DNA of 30,586 nt, from the NCBI GenBank assembly GCA_043797735.1, contig JAZDPH010000058.1:1-30586 (forward strand), read 5' to 3'. The DNA is from BS750m-G77 sp043797735. GTDB lineage: Bacteria > Omnitrophota > Gorgyraeia > Gygaellales > Profunditerraquicolaceae. Shown here one piece after another: positions 7,519 through 15,641 of the stretch (the first letter of the stretch is position 1; each line of letters begins with the position of its first letter). Position numbers and translations under genes: made by a program. The notes beneath the pieces are model-generated. The model did no database searches. It was not told the origin of the DNA and saw nothing but the letters and a program-made list of their open reading frames with translations.

Positions 7519-8556
7519 ATGAATATTAAAACTATTGAGTGGAAGAAGGGGCGGGTTAAGTTAATTGATCAGACTAAACTTCCCGGCAAACTGGAATACC
7601 TTCAGACCGATAGCTTAAAGGAGCTCTGGCAGGCGATTAAAGTCCTTAAGGTGCGCGGGGCTCCGGCTCTCGGCGCCGCGGCGGCGCTGGGAGTATATTT
7701 AGGCATAAAGGATTCAAGGGCAAAAAATTTTGCGCAGTTTAGCAGAGAATTGGATAGAGTTGTCAAATACCTTGCCTCATCCAGGCCTACGGCGAGAAAC
7801 CTTTTCTGGGGGTTGGAGAGGTTACGCGGCGCCGCCGTAAAGAATAAAGATAAACCGGTAGCCCAGATCAAGAAGCTGCTCTTGAGAGAAGCAGAAGAGA
7901 TAATCCAGGAGGATAGGCGGGCCTGCCGGCAGATGGGCCGTTACGGCGCCAAATTATTTAAAGACGGCGACAATGTGCTTACGGTCTGCAATGCGGGAAT
8001 TCTTGCCACAATTGATTATGGGACGGCGCTGGGGGTAATTTACCGCGCCAAAGAAGAGGGTAAACGCCTGAAGGTATACGCCTGCGAAACCCGGCCCCTC
8101 TTGCAGGGGGCGCGCCTGAGCAGCTGGGAGTTGAAGAAGAGCGGCATTGACGTTACCCTTATATGCGACAATATGGCAGGGACGTTGATGAAGCAGGGCA
8201 GGATTGACCGGGTAATTGCCGGGGCAGACCGCATTGCCGCAAACGGCGATACCGCCAATAAAATCGGCACCTATAATCTTGCGGTCTTAAGCCGGTATCA
8301 TGAGATTCCTTTTTATATTTCCGCGCCCTGCTCTACTTTTGACTTAAGCATAAGAGACGGCAGGGGCATCCCGATAGAAGAGCGCAGCAGCAAAGAGGTT
8401 ACTGAATTATTTTTTAAACGGCCCATTGCGCCGGAGGGTGTTAAGGTTTATAACCCGGCCTTTGACGTGACGCCTGCCGGCTTAATCAGCGCAATAATTA
8501 CCGAGCGCGGGGTGATCAAGCCGCCGTATTTGAAGAATATAAACGCTTTATTTTAA
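7519..8556 (+). CDS. mtnA: S-methyl-5-thioribose-1-phosphate isomerase
   Basis: Converts methylthioribose-1-phosphate to methylthioribulose-1-phosphate in methionine salvage (eIF2B-like fold). The start at 7519 is chosen because GGAG at 7510-7513 is correctly spaced and the protein then begins MNIKTIEWKKGRVKLIDQTKLP, the family N-terminus. A longer reading from TTG 7456 would translate through the palindrome. Visible motifs: RGAPALGAAAALG, the catalytic cysteine C157 in TVCNAGILAT, and the catalytic aspartate D237 in GADRIAANGDTANKIGT, close to the C160 and D240 known in B. subtilis MtnA. 345 residues. Other salvage enzymes are not in the window, so the downstream route (classical pathway or a shunt) cannot be told. 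Confidence 0.95.
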   Translation: MNIKTIEWKKGRVKLIDQTKLPGKLEYLQTDSLKELWQAIKVLKVRGAPALGAAAALGVYLGIKDSRAKNFAQFSRELDRVVKYLASSRPTARNLFWGLERLRGAAVKNKDKPVAQIKKLLLREAEEIIQEDRRACRQMGRYGAKLFKDGDNVLTVCNAGILATIDYGTALGVIYRAKEEGKRLKVYACETRPLLQGARLSSWELKKSGIDVTLICDNMAGTLMKQGRIDRVIAGADRIAANGDTANKIGTYNLAVLSRYHEIPFYISAPCSTFDLSIRDGRGIPIEERSSKEVTELFFKRPIAPEGVKVYNPAFDVTPAGLISAIITERGVIKPPYLKNINALF

Positions 8557-8571
8557 CTCCTGTTTAAGGGG

Positions 8572-8611
8572 CAGTAAGGAGTAGTAGGGTATAGTAGGGG
8601 GTAGTAGGGGA
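8572..8611 (+). repeat. Four degenerate G-rich decamers upstream of thiL
   Basis: CAGTAAGGAG, TAGTAGGGTA, TAGTAGGGGG and TAGTAGGGGA run head to tail. With the GGGG just before them, they give four G runs on the coding strand, a loose G-quadruplex pattern. Confidence 0.7.
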
Positions 8612-8624
8612 AAATTATTATTCA

Positions 8625-9524
8625 ATGCCAACCTTAAGTGATTTAGGAGAATTCGGTTTAATCGCGCGGATAAAGAAATCGATTAAAACCGATTCCTCCG
8701 TGGTTAAAGGAATCGGCGATGACTGCGCCGTCCTGAAGCTGGATGCTAAAAGATACGCCCTGGCAACCTCGGATATGCTGGTAGAGGGCGTAGACTTTAC
8801 TCTTAAGGATGATGCCTGTTTAGTCGGCAGGAAGGCAATTGCCGCTTCAGTCAGCGACATCGCCGCCTGCGCGGGCACCCCTCGTTATTGCCTGGTTTCG
8901 CTGGGCCTGCCGGCAGGGAGCAAGGCGAGTTTTACCGACAGGCTCCTTAAGGGGATGCGCGCTATCGCTAAAAAATATGATATTAATATCGTAGGCGGTG
9001 ATATAAGCGGCGCCAGGCAGGTTGTGATTAACGTAGCGATGTGGGGCCAGGTAGAGAAAAACAAGCTGGCCTTAAGAAGCAGCGCTTGTGCCGGCGATAT
9101 AATATTTGTAACCGGCGAGCTTGGCGGCTCTATTTCCGGAAAGCACCTTAAGTTTATCCCGCGCGTTAAAGAGGCGCGGTTTCTGGCGCGAAACTTTAAA
9201 TTAAACGCGATGATTGATGTCTCCGATGGATTAATTCAGGATTTAACCCATATCCTGCGGGCAAGCAGCCTCGGAGCAGCGCTCTACGGGGAGCTGATTC
9301 CGTTAAGCAGATGCGCGCGTAATTTATCCGACGCGCTTTATTCGGGCGAGGATTTCGAACTGCTTTTTACCTTGCCGCTTCAAGAGGCCAAGAGGCTGAT
9401 GCGTAAAAAGATGAAAATTTTTAAGCCTATCGGAGAAATCAGAGGCAGGGGTTTCGGGTTAAGGCTAATCGATAAAAATAACAAAGAATTAATTCTTAAG
9501 CCAAAGGGGTTCCGGCATTTCTAA
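8625..9524 (+). CDS. thiL: Thiamine-monophosphate kinase
   Basis: Phosphorylates thiamine monophosphate to thiamine diphosphate, the last step of cofactor synthesis. 299 residues, slightly short for the family (about 305-330). It begins LSDLGEFGLIARIKKS, then GIGDDCAVL (D32, D33), TSDMLVEGVDF, GRKAIAASVSDIAACAGTPRY, GGDISG and DVSDGLIQDL, the metal and nucleotide-binding segments of the ThiL/PurM-like superfamily. The ATG at 8625 gives the expected MPTLSDLGEFG opening; no Shine-Dalgarno site is present. It leads a run of housekeeping genes (tsaE, tsaB, alr). Other thiamine genes are absent from the window. Confidence 0.95.
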   Translation: MPTLSDLGEFGLIARIKKSIKTDSSVVKGIGDDCAVLKLDAKRYALATSDMLVEGVDFTLKDDACLVGRKAIAASVSDIAACAGTPRYCLVSLGLPAGSKASFTDRLLKGMRAIAKKYDINIVGGDISGARQVVINVAMWGQVEKNKLALRSSACAGDIIFVTGELGGSISGKHLKFIPRVKEARFLARNFKLNAMIDVSDGLIQDLTHILRASSLGAALYGELIPLSRCARNLSDALYSGEDFELLFTLPLQEAKRLMRKKMKIFKPIGEIRGRGFGLRLIDKNNKELILKPKGFRHF

Positions 9525-9592
9525 AGAGACCTCTAAAAAATCTTTCTAATGAATTCGTGCAAGACAATATTTCTTCAGGGATATCTTAAAAA

Positions 9593-10063
9593 ATGAAATT
9601 CATTTCTAATTCGTCAAAGGAGACGATAAATCTGGGAAAGAGAATAGCGCGGCGGCTTGAGCCTGCTGATATAATATGCCTCTTCGGAGAATTAGGGGCG
9701 GGTAAGACCGTGTTGGTAAAGGGAATAGCCGAAGGCCTGGGTATTGATAAAAATAAAGTAGCCAGCCCGTCGTTTGTTTTACTGCATATGTATGAAAAAG
9801 CAAGGCTGCCCTTGTATCACTTTGACCTGTATCGGCTTGCCGGGCCCCTGGAGATAGCCTGCGCGGGGTTTGAAGAATATCTTTATGACGCAGGCGCCTC
9901 TGTAATCGAGTGGGCAGAGAGGTTGAGGTATCTATTGCCGAAGGAATTTCTTAAAATAGAGTTCTTTATTAAAGGAAAGAACAGCCGCTTATTAAAATTT
10001 AGCGCATTCGGAGAGCGTTACAAAAAATTAGTACAAAAGATATATGAAGATACTAGCCGTTGA
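9593..10063 (+). CDS. tsaE: tRNA threonylcarbamoyladenosine biosynthesis ATPase TsaE
   Basis: ATPase needed, with TsaB and TsaD, for t6A37 formation in ANN-decoding tRNAs. 156 residues, normal length. The P-loop GELGAGKT is at residues 32-39, with SPSFVLLHMY and HFDLYRL following as in the family, and VIEWAERL near the end. The 3' end overlaps tsaB by 20 bases, in keeping with a stoichiometric complex. The start is not preceded by a Shine-Dalgarno site. A weak -10-like TATCTT lies five bases upstream of the ATG, but no matching -35 is seen. Confidence 0.96.
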   Translation: MKFISNSSKETINLGKRIARRLEPADIICLFGELGAGKTVLVKGIAEGLGIDKNKVASPSFVLLHMYEKARLPLYHFDLYRLAGPLEIACAGFEEYLYDAGASVIEWAERLRYLLPKEFLKIEFFIKGKNSRLLKFSAFGERYKKLVQKIYEDTSR

Positions 10064-10724
10064 TACCAGCACAAATTTTTTATGCCTTGGTTTGTCCGAC
10101 GGGCACAGGTTTTACGAATACAACCTGGAATTAGGCCGGCGGCTTTCTTCTTTGTTAGCGCCGGCGCTAAAGAGGACGGTAGAGGCCGCGGGATGGAAAC
10201 TAAAAGACATAGATTACCTTGCTTGCGGCTTAGGCCCGGGTTCTTTTACCGGACTGCGCTTAGGGATGGCCGCGGTAAAGGGCCTGGGTTGGGCGCTGAA
10301 TAAGCCGTTAGTAGGTATTCCCAGCCTGGACATATTAGCGGCACAGGTTAAAGAAGAGGGGCGCGAGATAGCCGTTATTGTTGACGCCAGAAGGGGCTTG
10401 GTTTATTGCGGCATTTACAAAAATAAAAACGGCAGGATTAAAAGAATTGCCCCCTACGCGCTTTTGAACGAAGAGGAATTGTTTAAAAGCATTAAAGATA
10501 ACTCTATTATACTGGGCAATGGCGTCAATTTATGCCGGGAAAGAATCCTGCATAAGGTTAAAGCAGTAACTATTTTAGATAAGGACTACTGGTATCCTAA
10601 GGCGCGCAATATGATGGAGTTGGCTTTAGAGAGGATCAGGGATAAGAAAATCAGCAATGCCTTTGCTCTCAAGCCGATTTATCTATATCCGAAGGAATGC
10701 CAGGTTAAGCATATTATGCAATAA
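10044..10724 (+). CDS. tsaB: tRNA threonylcarbamoyladenosine biosynthesis protein TsaB
   Basis: Non-catalytic partner of TsaD in t6A synthesis. 226 residues. It begins MKILAVDTSTNFLCLGLSDG and contains GLGPGSFTGLRLGMAAVKGLG followed by GIPSLDILA, the conserved N-terminal ASKHA-like half. The C-terminal half is divergent, as is usual in TsaB. It overlaps tsaE by 20 bases. Its stop codon is the first base triplet of a hexamer repeat element. rimI and tsaD, often next to tsaB in other bacteria, are absent here. Confidence 0.95.
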   Translation: MKILAVDTSTNFLCLGLSDGHRFYEYNLELGRRLSSLLAPALKRTVEAAGWKLKDIDYLACGLGPGSFTGLRLGMAAVKGLGWALNKPLVGIPSLDILAAQVKEEGREIAVIVDARRGLVYCGIYKNKNGRIKRIAPYALLNEEELFKSIKDNSIILGNGVNLCRERILHKVKAVTILDKDYWYPKARNMMELALERIRDKKISNAFALKPIYLYPKECQVKHIMQ

Positions 10725-10781
10725 GGATTAGGTTAAGGTTGAGGTTTAGGAAGACTTAACCTCAACCTAATCCTTAACCTT
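10722..10781. repeat. Hexamer tandem repeats in inverted orientation
   Basis: AGGATT, AGGTTA, AGGTTG, AGGTTT and AGGAAG (10724-10753) are followed by AACCTC, AACCTA, ATCCTT and AACCTT (10758-10781), the reverse-complement words. A hairpin is expected between tsaB and alr. Same design as 5268-5348 but with a 6-base word. Confidence 0.8.
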
Positions 10782-10788
10782 TACAATT

Positions 10789-11916
10789 ATGAGGAATAAA
10801 ATAAATTCAATCGGATACCGTCCTACCTGGGCGGAAGTTAACCTGAATAACCTCGAGTTTAACCTCAGCCAGATAAAAAAAATGGTCTCCCCGCGGACTA
10901 AAATCATGGCCTGCGTCAAGGCCGATGCCTACGGCCACGGCCTGGTTCCGGTATCAAAAAAGTTAGCGGCCTCAGGCGCCGACTTTCTGGGGGTTGCCTC
11001 AATTGACGAGGGGATAAAATTAAGGCAGGCAGGGATCAGCCTGCCTGTTCTTGTCCTGGGGCTGGTATTTAAAAAAGACGCCGGGGCCTTATTTGAATAC
11101 GCGCTTACCCCTACCCTCTGCGACGCCGGCCTTGCCGCGGGCTTAAATAAAAAAGCCGCTTCTTTAGCAAAACCCCTTAATGTGCATATTAAGGTTGATA
11201 CGGGGATGAACAGGATCGGCGTCCTGCACGCTGAGGCCGCGGGCCTACTGAAGAAAATCCGCCGCCTTAAGTTTATCAATATCCAGGGCATCTATACGCA
11301 TTTCGCGTTTGCGGATACAAACAGGGATTTTACCCTGCACCAGTTAAGTTTATTTAACCGCCTGCTTAACGATTTGCGTAAAGCCGGCATTCAGGTTCCC
11401 CTGATACATACGGCAAACAGTATGGGTGTGGTCGGTTACAGAGAAAGCCATTTTAATATGGTCAGGCCGGGCCTGGCCATCTACGGGCTTTATCCTAAGC
11501 CGGGGCTGAAAATAAAACTGAAACCGGCTTTGAGCCTGAAGACCAGGGTAATATTTGCCAAAGAGCTGCCTGCCGGAAGCGGGATAAGTTACGGGCATGC
11601 CTATGTTACCAAAAATAAAACTAATATTCTTACCCTTCCCATCGGCTATGGAGACGGCTACCCCCGTAACTTATCCAATAAGGCCGCGGTGCTGATAAAG
11701 GGAAAACGCTTTAAGGCTTGCGGGAAAATCTGTATGGATCAGATGATGGTCGATGCAGGAGGTTTTCCGGCAAGGGCCGGGGATGAGGTTGTGCTCATCG
11801 GCTCTCAAGGAAAAGACAGGATTACTTCAGAGGAGTTAGCCGGGCTTTCCGGGACAATCCCCTATGAAATTGTCTGCGGCCTGGGCAGCCGCATACCGCG
11901 GGTGTATGTTGGTTAA
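10789..11916 (+). CDS. alr: Alanine racemase
   Basis: PLP enzyme that interconverts L- and D-alanine for peptidoglycan. The PLP lysine is K44 in CVKADAYGHG and the second catalytic base is Y268 in GSGISYGHAY, matching the K39/Y265 pair of the Geobacillus enzyme. 375 residues, normal. The start ATG follows the hexamer repeat closely with no Shine-Dalgarno site. The gene converges on the minus-strand lptG, and the two stop codons share the palindrome TTAA at 11913-11916, leaving no room for a terminator. Confidence 0.97.
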   Translation: MRNKINSIGYRPTWAEVNLNNLEFNLSQIKKMVSPRTKIMACVKADAYGHGLVPVSKKLAASGADFLGVASIDEGIKLRQAGISLPVLVLGLVFKKDAGALFEYALTPTLCDAGLAAGLNKKAASLAKPLNVHIKVDTGMNRIGVLHAEAAGLLKKIRRLKFINIQGIYTHFAFADTNRDFTLHQLSLFNRLLNDLRKAGIQVPLIHTANSMGVVGYRESHFNMVRPGLAIYGLYPKPGLKIKLKPALSLKTRVIFAKELPAGSGISYGHAYVTKNKTNILTLPIGYGDGYPRNLSNKAAVLIKGKRFKACGKICMDQMMVDAGGFPARAGDEVVLIGSQGKDRITSEELAGLSGTIPYEIVCGLGSRIPRVYVG

Positions 11917-13013
11917 GGCAGGCTTGCGATCATATATAACCCGAAGGCGAGGGCAATGATGTGGCTTAGAGATGCTGCCAGCGCCGGAAAAAGAACCCCG
12001 CCTTTCCCCAGGGCAATACTTATCGCCTCCAAGACATAATACAAAAAACCCATCATTATTGATAGGCCGATAGAGGAGAGGCCGGTGGCGCGCCTTCTCA
12101 TTAACAGGGAGAAGGGTATGCCCAGCAGGATTATAATCATATTCGTAAAAGGCGAGAAGAACTTTTGATAAAGGTCAACTTTTAGGTTTCTGGTTATCGT
12201 TGTTGCCCCGCTCTTAGAGAATTTCCAGATGTAATCTTCCAGCTGCGCTATGGTCATATAGCTGGGCCGCTGCCTTTGGTTTACGAAGTCGTGCGGGGCC
12301 TCGGGTATAGCCATTATTTCCTTTTCAAAGTATTGCGGCTCGTCGATCATCCGGCCGTCCGCGGAGAAATTATAAGTAATGCATTGCTGGAATTCCCACA
12401 TTCTGTCTTTATAGGCGCCTTTATTGGCGACGATCTTTTTAACTACGTTTTGTTTATTGTCCTGCTGGAGTATAATTATTCCCTCCATAGTATTTGTGGC
12501 GGCGTAAAACTTGTTTATAAAATATAGGCGGTTTTTCAGGCCGTACATCGTAAGGTTAGTGATGATGTTTTCTTTGCCCAGGCGGCTGTTTCTTTCCCCC
12601 TCCCACATCTGCTCCCTGATTTTTTCGGTCATGGCCAGTGATTGGGGCAGGAGGCGGTCGTTTACCCAGAAGGCAAAGAGGCTGATTATCGCCCCCAGCA
12701 GAATTACCGTTTTGCTGATCTGGACTATGCTTAAACCCGAGGAGCGCATAGCAATGATTTCATTGTCGTGGTTTAGTTTTCCGAAGGCATAGAGGGTAGA
12801 AAGCAGGCAGGCGAAAGGCGAGACCTGCACGAACATAATCGGCAGAAAACAGAGGTAATACTGGATGAGCATTGACAAAGAGACTTTGTATTTGAGTATA
12901 TCCTCCAGGTTTGTTAAGAGGTCAATGGTAATATAGAGAAAGAGAAATACGAATACGCAGGAGAGGAATATCAGCACTACCGATTTTAATATATAGCGGT
13001 CTAAGATGCGCAT
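11913..13013 (-). CDS. lptG: LptF/LptG family permease, second gene of pair
   Basis: Inner-membrane component of the Lpt ABC exporter that carries lipopolysaccharide to the outer membrane. 366 residues with the YjgP/YjgQ layout: about three N-terminal membrane helices (one near residues 10-30), NEIIAMRSSGLSI, a large periplasmic region around 125-270, and three C-terminal helices including IILLGIPFSLLMRRR. It overlaps the upstream permease gene by 13 bases. The F/G naming follows gene order only; sequence alone does not separate the two firmly. Its stop overlaps that of alr. Confidence 0.88.
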   Translation of the reverse strand: MRILDRYILKSVVLIFLSCVFVFLFLYITIDLLTNLEDILKYKVSLSMLIQYYLCFLPIMFVQVSPFACLLSTLYAFGKLNHDNEIIAMRSSGLSIVQISKTVILLGAIISLFAFWVNDRLLPQSLAMTEKIREQMWEGERNSRLGKENIITNLTMYGLKNRLYFINKFYAATNTMEGIIILQQDNKQNVVKKIVANKGAYKDRMWEFQQCITYNFSADGRMIDEPQYFEKEIMAIPEAPHDFVNQRQRPSYMTIAQLEDYIWKFSKSGATTITRNLKVDLYQKFFSPFTNMIIILLGIPFSLLMRRRATGLSSIGLSIMMGFLYYVLEAISIALGKGGVLFPALAASLSHIIALAFGLYMIASLP

Positions 13014-14107
13014 AGTTTATAGGTTAAAAATATGCCGATAGAGCCCAATAAAAAATTGGGGGCCCACATTATAATTGACGGCGGCATAACGCCTTCAATC
13101 CCCAGCGCCGTGCAGCCGATAAACATAGGATAATATATGACCATAATCAGGATGGCGATGCCGACGTTGATGGATTTTTCGCGGCGGCGGGTCATCATCG
13201 CCAGAGGCGCGCCCAGCAGGATAAAGACAAGGCAGGAGAAGGCCAGGGTTAATTTTTCGTTTATCTCTACAAACAGGGGGGCGGGGTCAATGTTATCTTT
13301 TTTTAGCTCGGAGGTCTGCTTTTTTAATTCCTGAATAGTCATATCCTTGGGTTTTTTATTGATTTTGCCGCCATCCTGCGACTGGGCAAGGTTTAAGTTC
13401 ATAAAATAAGTCTTAAAGTTTAATTTATAGAAATTGGCCGGGTTTTGCGGGTCGGGTTCGTCGGAGGTCCCGTCCATCAGTTTGAGTTTGACGGAATTTT
13501 TCTCTTGCATGGTGATAAACTCCCCGCTTTTGGCGACGATGGTGCGGGTGGGCTTATTCTCGCCCTGGGGTTCGTAAATCCTGACGTTGTAGAGTTTGTT
13601 TTTCTTCTGGTCAACCTTGTAAATAAAGAGGACGTATTTTTGGAAAGAGTTGATGAATACTCCTTCTTCAAACGCGGCGGTGGGGTTTTTCAGGCCTACT
13701 TCCTTGATGGTCTTTCTATAGGCAAAATGGGAGAAACTTGCGGCACGGTCGTTAAATATGACCAGCCCCAGGCTGAGGATTAAGCCGGAGATAATAAAAG
13801 GGAATACCAGGCTGAAAAGGTTTACCCCGCTGGCGCGGATAGCGGTGATTTCGTTGTCGCTTGCCAGCCTCCCCAGGCAGATGAGTATCGCAACCAGCAC
13901 GGAGATGGGCAGGGCGTAAGTGATGATGTAAGGGGTCATAAACATAAAAATCTTCAGGACGCTTATGATAGATACCCCTTTATTAATTACTAGGTCGGCG
14001 ATCTTATTGAGGTTGCCCAGAAGGGCCATCACAAAGGTCAGTACCCCCAAAGTAAGAAAGAGGGGCCCGAGGAATTCTTTTAGAAAATAATTTCGTAATA
14101 TGCGCAT
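13001..14107 (-). CDS. lptF: LptF/LptG family permease, first gene of pair
   Basis: Partner permease for lipopolysaccharide export. 368 residues. N-terminal MRILRNYFLKEFLGPL, a membrane helix, then SDNEITAIRASGVNLFSLVFPF as in LptF/LptG, a periplasmic beta-jellyroll region about 130-265, and three C-terminal helices (FILLGAPLAMMTRRREKSIN). Transcribed first, overlapping the next gene by 13 bases. The pair argues for an outer membrane. lptA, lptB and lptC are not in the window. Upstream lies the nested repeat cluster 14146-14343; I see no convincing promoter. Confidence 0.88.
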   Translation of the reverse strand: MRILRNYFLKEFLGPLFLTLGVLTFVMALLGNLNKIADLVINKGVSIISVLKIFMFMTPYIITYALPISVLVAILICLGRLASDNEITAIRASGVNLFSLVFPFIISGLILSLGLVIFNDRAASFSHFAYRKTIKEVGLKNPTAAFEEGVFINSFQKYVLFIYKVDQKKNKLYNVRIYEPQGENKPTRTIVAKSGEFITMQEKNSVKLKLMDGTSDEPDPQNPANFYKLNFKTYFMNLNLAQSQDGGKINKKPKDMTIQELKKQTSELKKDNIDPAPLFVEINEKLTLAFSCLVFILLGAPLAMMTRRREKSINVGIAILIMVIYYPMFIGCTALGIEGVMPPSIIMWAPNFLLGSIGIFLTYKLCAS

Positions 14108-14145
14108 ACTTTAATTTGATTGAACAGTGTCTATAATTTTATCGT

Positions 14146-14294
14146 CATTCAGACTGTGTCGCATGCCACAAAAGTGGAGTAAGTTTGTCATTGCGAGGAG
14201 CGAAGCGACGAAGCAATCCCGTAAAGAGAGATTGCTTCGCCACTGCGGTGGCTCGCAATGACGCGCGTTTTACTATTATGACACAGTCTGATTG
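14146..14294. repeat. Nested inverted repeats between lptF and comF
   Basis: The outer arms, CAGACTGTGTC (14150-14160) and GACACAGTCTG (14280-14290), extend to 15 bases with one mismatch. They enclose a full GTCATTGCGAG-type inverted repeat at 14187-14262. This resembles a repeat inside a larger palindromic element. Confidence 0.75.
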
Positions 14295-14343
14295 CGAGGA
14301 GCCACCCCTTCGCTTCGCTCAGGGTCGGTTTCCTCGCAATGAC
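14291..14343. repeat. Second GCAATGAC-type inverted repeat
   Basis: The perfect arms ATTGCGAGGA (14291-14300) and TCCTCGCAAT (14331-14340) end three bases before the comF stop codon. The element partly overlaps the right outer arm of the preceding nest. Confidence 0.75.
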
Positions 14344-14346
14344 CTC

Positions 14347-15075
14347 TTAATTCGCAAGAGTCAGGACAAAGACGATATTTGCCCCGCCGTTTTTCTTTAA
14401 GGCATAAGCCGCTTCGGAGGAGGTGGCGCCGCTGGTTAAGACGTCGTCTACCAGCAGCAGGTTTTTTCCTCTTATCTTATCTTGCGCGGCTATAGAGAAA
14501 CTGTCCCTGACATTATGCAGGCGTTCGGTTATCGCCAGTTCCGTTTGGCTGCGGCTATGGCGGCTGCGCAGGAGTATATTCTTTAGCAGTTCTTTTTTAA
14601 ACTCCCCGGCGATAAACCCGGAGAGGATTTCTGCCTGGTTGAACTCCCGTTCGCGCAGGCGCGTCTTATGGAGGGGCATGGGTATTATATAGTCAAGCTC
14701 ATCCATCGGAAGTTCATATTCTTTTATAAAATCAGACATCAGCCGGCTTAACGGCCTGCCCAGGTACTCTTTGCCGTTATATTTGAATTGATGGATAAGT
14801 TCCCTGATTACGCCGTCGTAAACGCAGGGGCTGAATGCCCGGTCAAAGTGCAGTGTGGTTTTCTGGCAGCGCAGGCAGATGTTTTTTGTGAAAGCCGCCT
14901 TATTAAGGCGCCTGCCGCAGCAGCGGCAGAAGGGGGGAGTATTTTTTTTGATGCCTGACCAGCAGCGGCTGCAGATAAGTTTTTCCACCGAGGCCTGGCT
15001 TAGCTTATCTTTGCAGGCATGGCACTTCCTCGGATAAACCAGGCCTGCCAACCCCTCCATAAACCGGCGTATCAT
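14347..15075 (-). CDS. comF: ComF family phosphoribosyltransferase-like protein
   Basis: Homologue of ComF, which is needed for DNA uptake or processing in competent bacteria; molecular role unsettled. With the start at 15075 it has 242 residues. The N-terminal half carries cysteine pairs (CHAC, CSRC, CRCC, CLRC) that suggest zinc binding. The C-terminal half has the PRPP-type loop LLVDDVLTSGAT preceded by MPLHKTRLREREFNQAE. A longer open frame starts at 15186, but I prefer 15075 (MIRRFMEGLAGLVYPRKC) because a promoter with TTGACA and TATTAT lies immediately upstream, with the ATG at the expected transcription start. No Shine-Dalgarno site is seen. It is divergent from the ArsR-family gene. 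Confidence 0.9.
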   Translation of the reverse strand: MIRRFMEGLAGLVYPRKCHACKDKLSQASVEKLICSRCWSGIKKNTPPFCRCCGRRLNKAAFTKNICLRCQKTTLHFDRAFSPCVYDGVIRELIHQFKYNGKEYLGRPLSRLMSDFIKEYELPMDELDYIIPMPLHKTRLREREFNQAEILSGFIAGEFKKELLKNILLRSRHSRSQTELAITERLHNVRDSFSIAAQDKIRGKNLLLVDDVLTSGATSSEAAYALKKNGGANIVFVLTLAN

Positions 15076-15082
15076 AAAAGAT

Positions 15083-15110
15083 ATAATACCATTAAACCGC
15101 CGTTTGTCAA
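15083..15110 (-). promoter_or_regulatory. comF promoter, likely leaderless
   Basis: Read on the minus strand: TTGACA (15110-15105), 16 bases, TATTAT (15088-15083), then 7 bases to the ATG at 15075. Transcription should begin at or next to the A of the ATG. Confidence 0.7.
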
Positions 15111-15174
15111 TATCGCTGCAAGTTGCTCCAAGTCGCCCCGCAAAGACATTTACTTTCCTGTATAGAAATTTCAG

Positions 15175-15202
15175 TTGACAAGCCATAAATTTTTGTTATA
15201 AT
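15175..15202 (+). promoter_or_regulatory. Consensus sigma70-type promoter for the ArsR-family gene
   Basis: TTGACA (15175-15180), 16 bases, TATAAT (15197-15202). Both hexamers are perfect. Predicted start about 15209, giving a leader of about 40 bases that contains the operator-like palindrome. Confidence 0.8.
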
Positions 15203-15213
15203 TTTATATAACA

Positions 15214-15229
15214 TAATATTCAAATATTA
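15214..15229. promoter_or_regulatory. Operator-like palindrome for the ArsR-family regulator
   Basis: TAATATT-CA-AATATTA, perfect 7-base arms, lies just downstream of the predicted transcription start. AT-rich palindromes of this form are typical ArsR/SmtB sites, so autorepression is likely. Confidence 0.6.
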
Positions 15230-15249
15230 CAATATAAGAAAATAAGAAA

Positions 15250-15576
15250 ATGGAAGATTTAGCTTATAAAATTCAGGCAGATTTTATAAGGGCGTTAGCC
15301 CATCCTGTGCGGCTGCAAATATTGGAGTTATTAAAAAAAGGAGAACAAAATGTCGGCAGCATTGTTAAAGTTTTAGGAATTCAACAATCGAGCCTTTCGC
15401 GGCATTTAACTATTCTAAAAGAGAGCGGAATCCTAAAAGCAAGGCAGCAGGGCCTGTTGATTTATTACGGTATAGAAGACCACGACATTTTTAAAGTACT
15501 TAAGCCCATAAGGAACTTGTTATGCAAGAGGCTAAAAAGGACAGAAGGGGCTTTAAGGAGCTTGGAGAAGGAATAA
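15250..15576 (+). CDS. ArsR-family winged-helix transcriptional regulator
   Basis: 108 residues, the usual ArsR/SmtB length. FIRALAHPVRLQILELLKKGEQNVGSI is the family opening, and the recognition helix is in GIQQSSLSRHLTILKESGILKARQQG with the wing IYYGI. There is only one cysteine (in LLCKRL) and no CxC in the metal-binding helix, so classical arsenite or metal sensing by a cysteine pair is unlikely; the ligand is unknown. It is preceded by a perfect-consensus promoter and a palindrome, and followed by a terminator-like hairpin and then the Na/Pi cotransporter gene. It may control itself and the downstream transport genes. Confidence 0.93.
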   Translation: MEDLAYKIQADFIRALAHPVRLQILELLKKGEQNVGSIVKVLGIQQSSLSRHLTILKESGILKARQQGLLIYYGIEDHDIFKVLKPIRNLLCKRLKRTEGALRSLEKE

Positions 15577-15581
15577 ATATC

Positions 15582-15608
15582 GGCTTACTTATTATTGGCA
15601 AGTAAGCC
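15582..15608. other. Hairpin after the arsR-like gene
   Basis: Perfect 9-base arms GGCTTACTT and AAGTAAGCC with a 9-base loop. No T tract follows. Confidence 0.6.
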
Positions 15609-15641
15609 AGAGACCAAAAATCAAAAATAAGATAAAAAATG

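Noticed and set aside
8569..8610. Firm G-quadruplex call upstream of thiL
   Set aside because: Four G runs exist, but the first loop is long and one run has only three G; kept as a repeat only.
14185..14400. 71-residue open frame on the plus strand
   Set aside because: It translates the repeat cluster (SLRGAKRRSNP) and runs into comF antisense, with no ribosome site.
15076..15186. N-terminal extension of comF to 15186
   Set aside because: The promoter boxes at 15083-15110 lie within this stretch, and the added residues do not look like ComF.
15582..15608. Intrinsic terminator right after the ArsR-like gene
   Set aside because: The stem is good but no T tract follows; the hairpin at 15642-15671 fits better.
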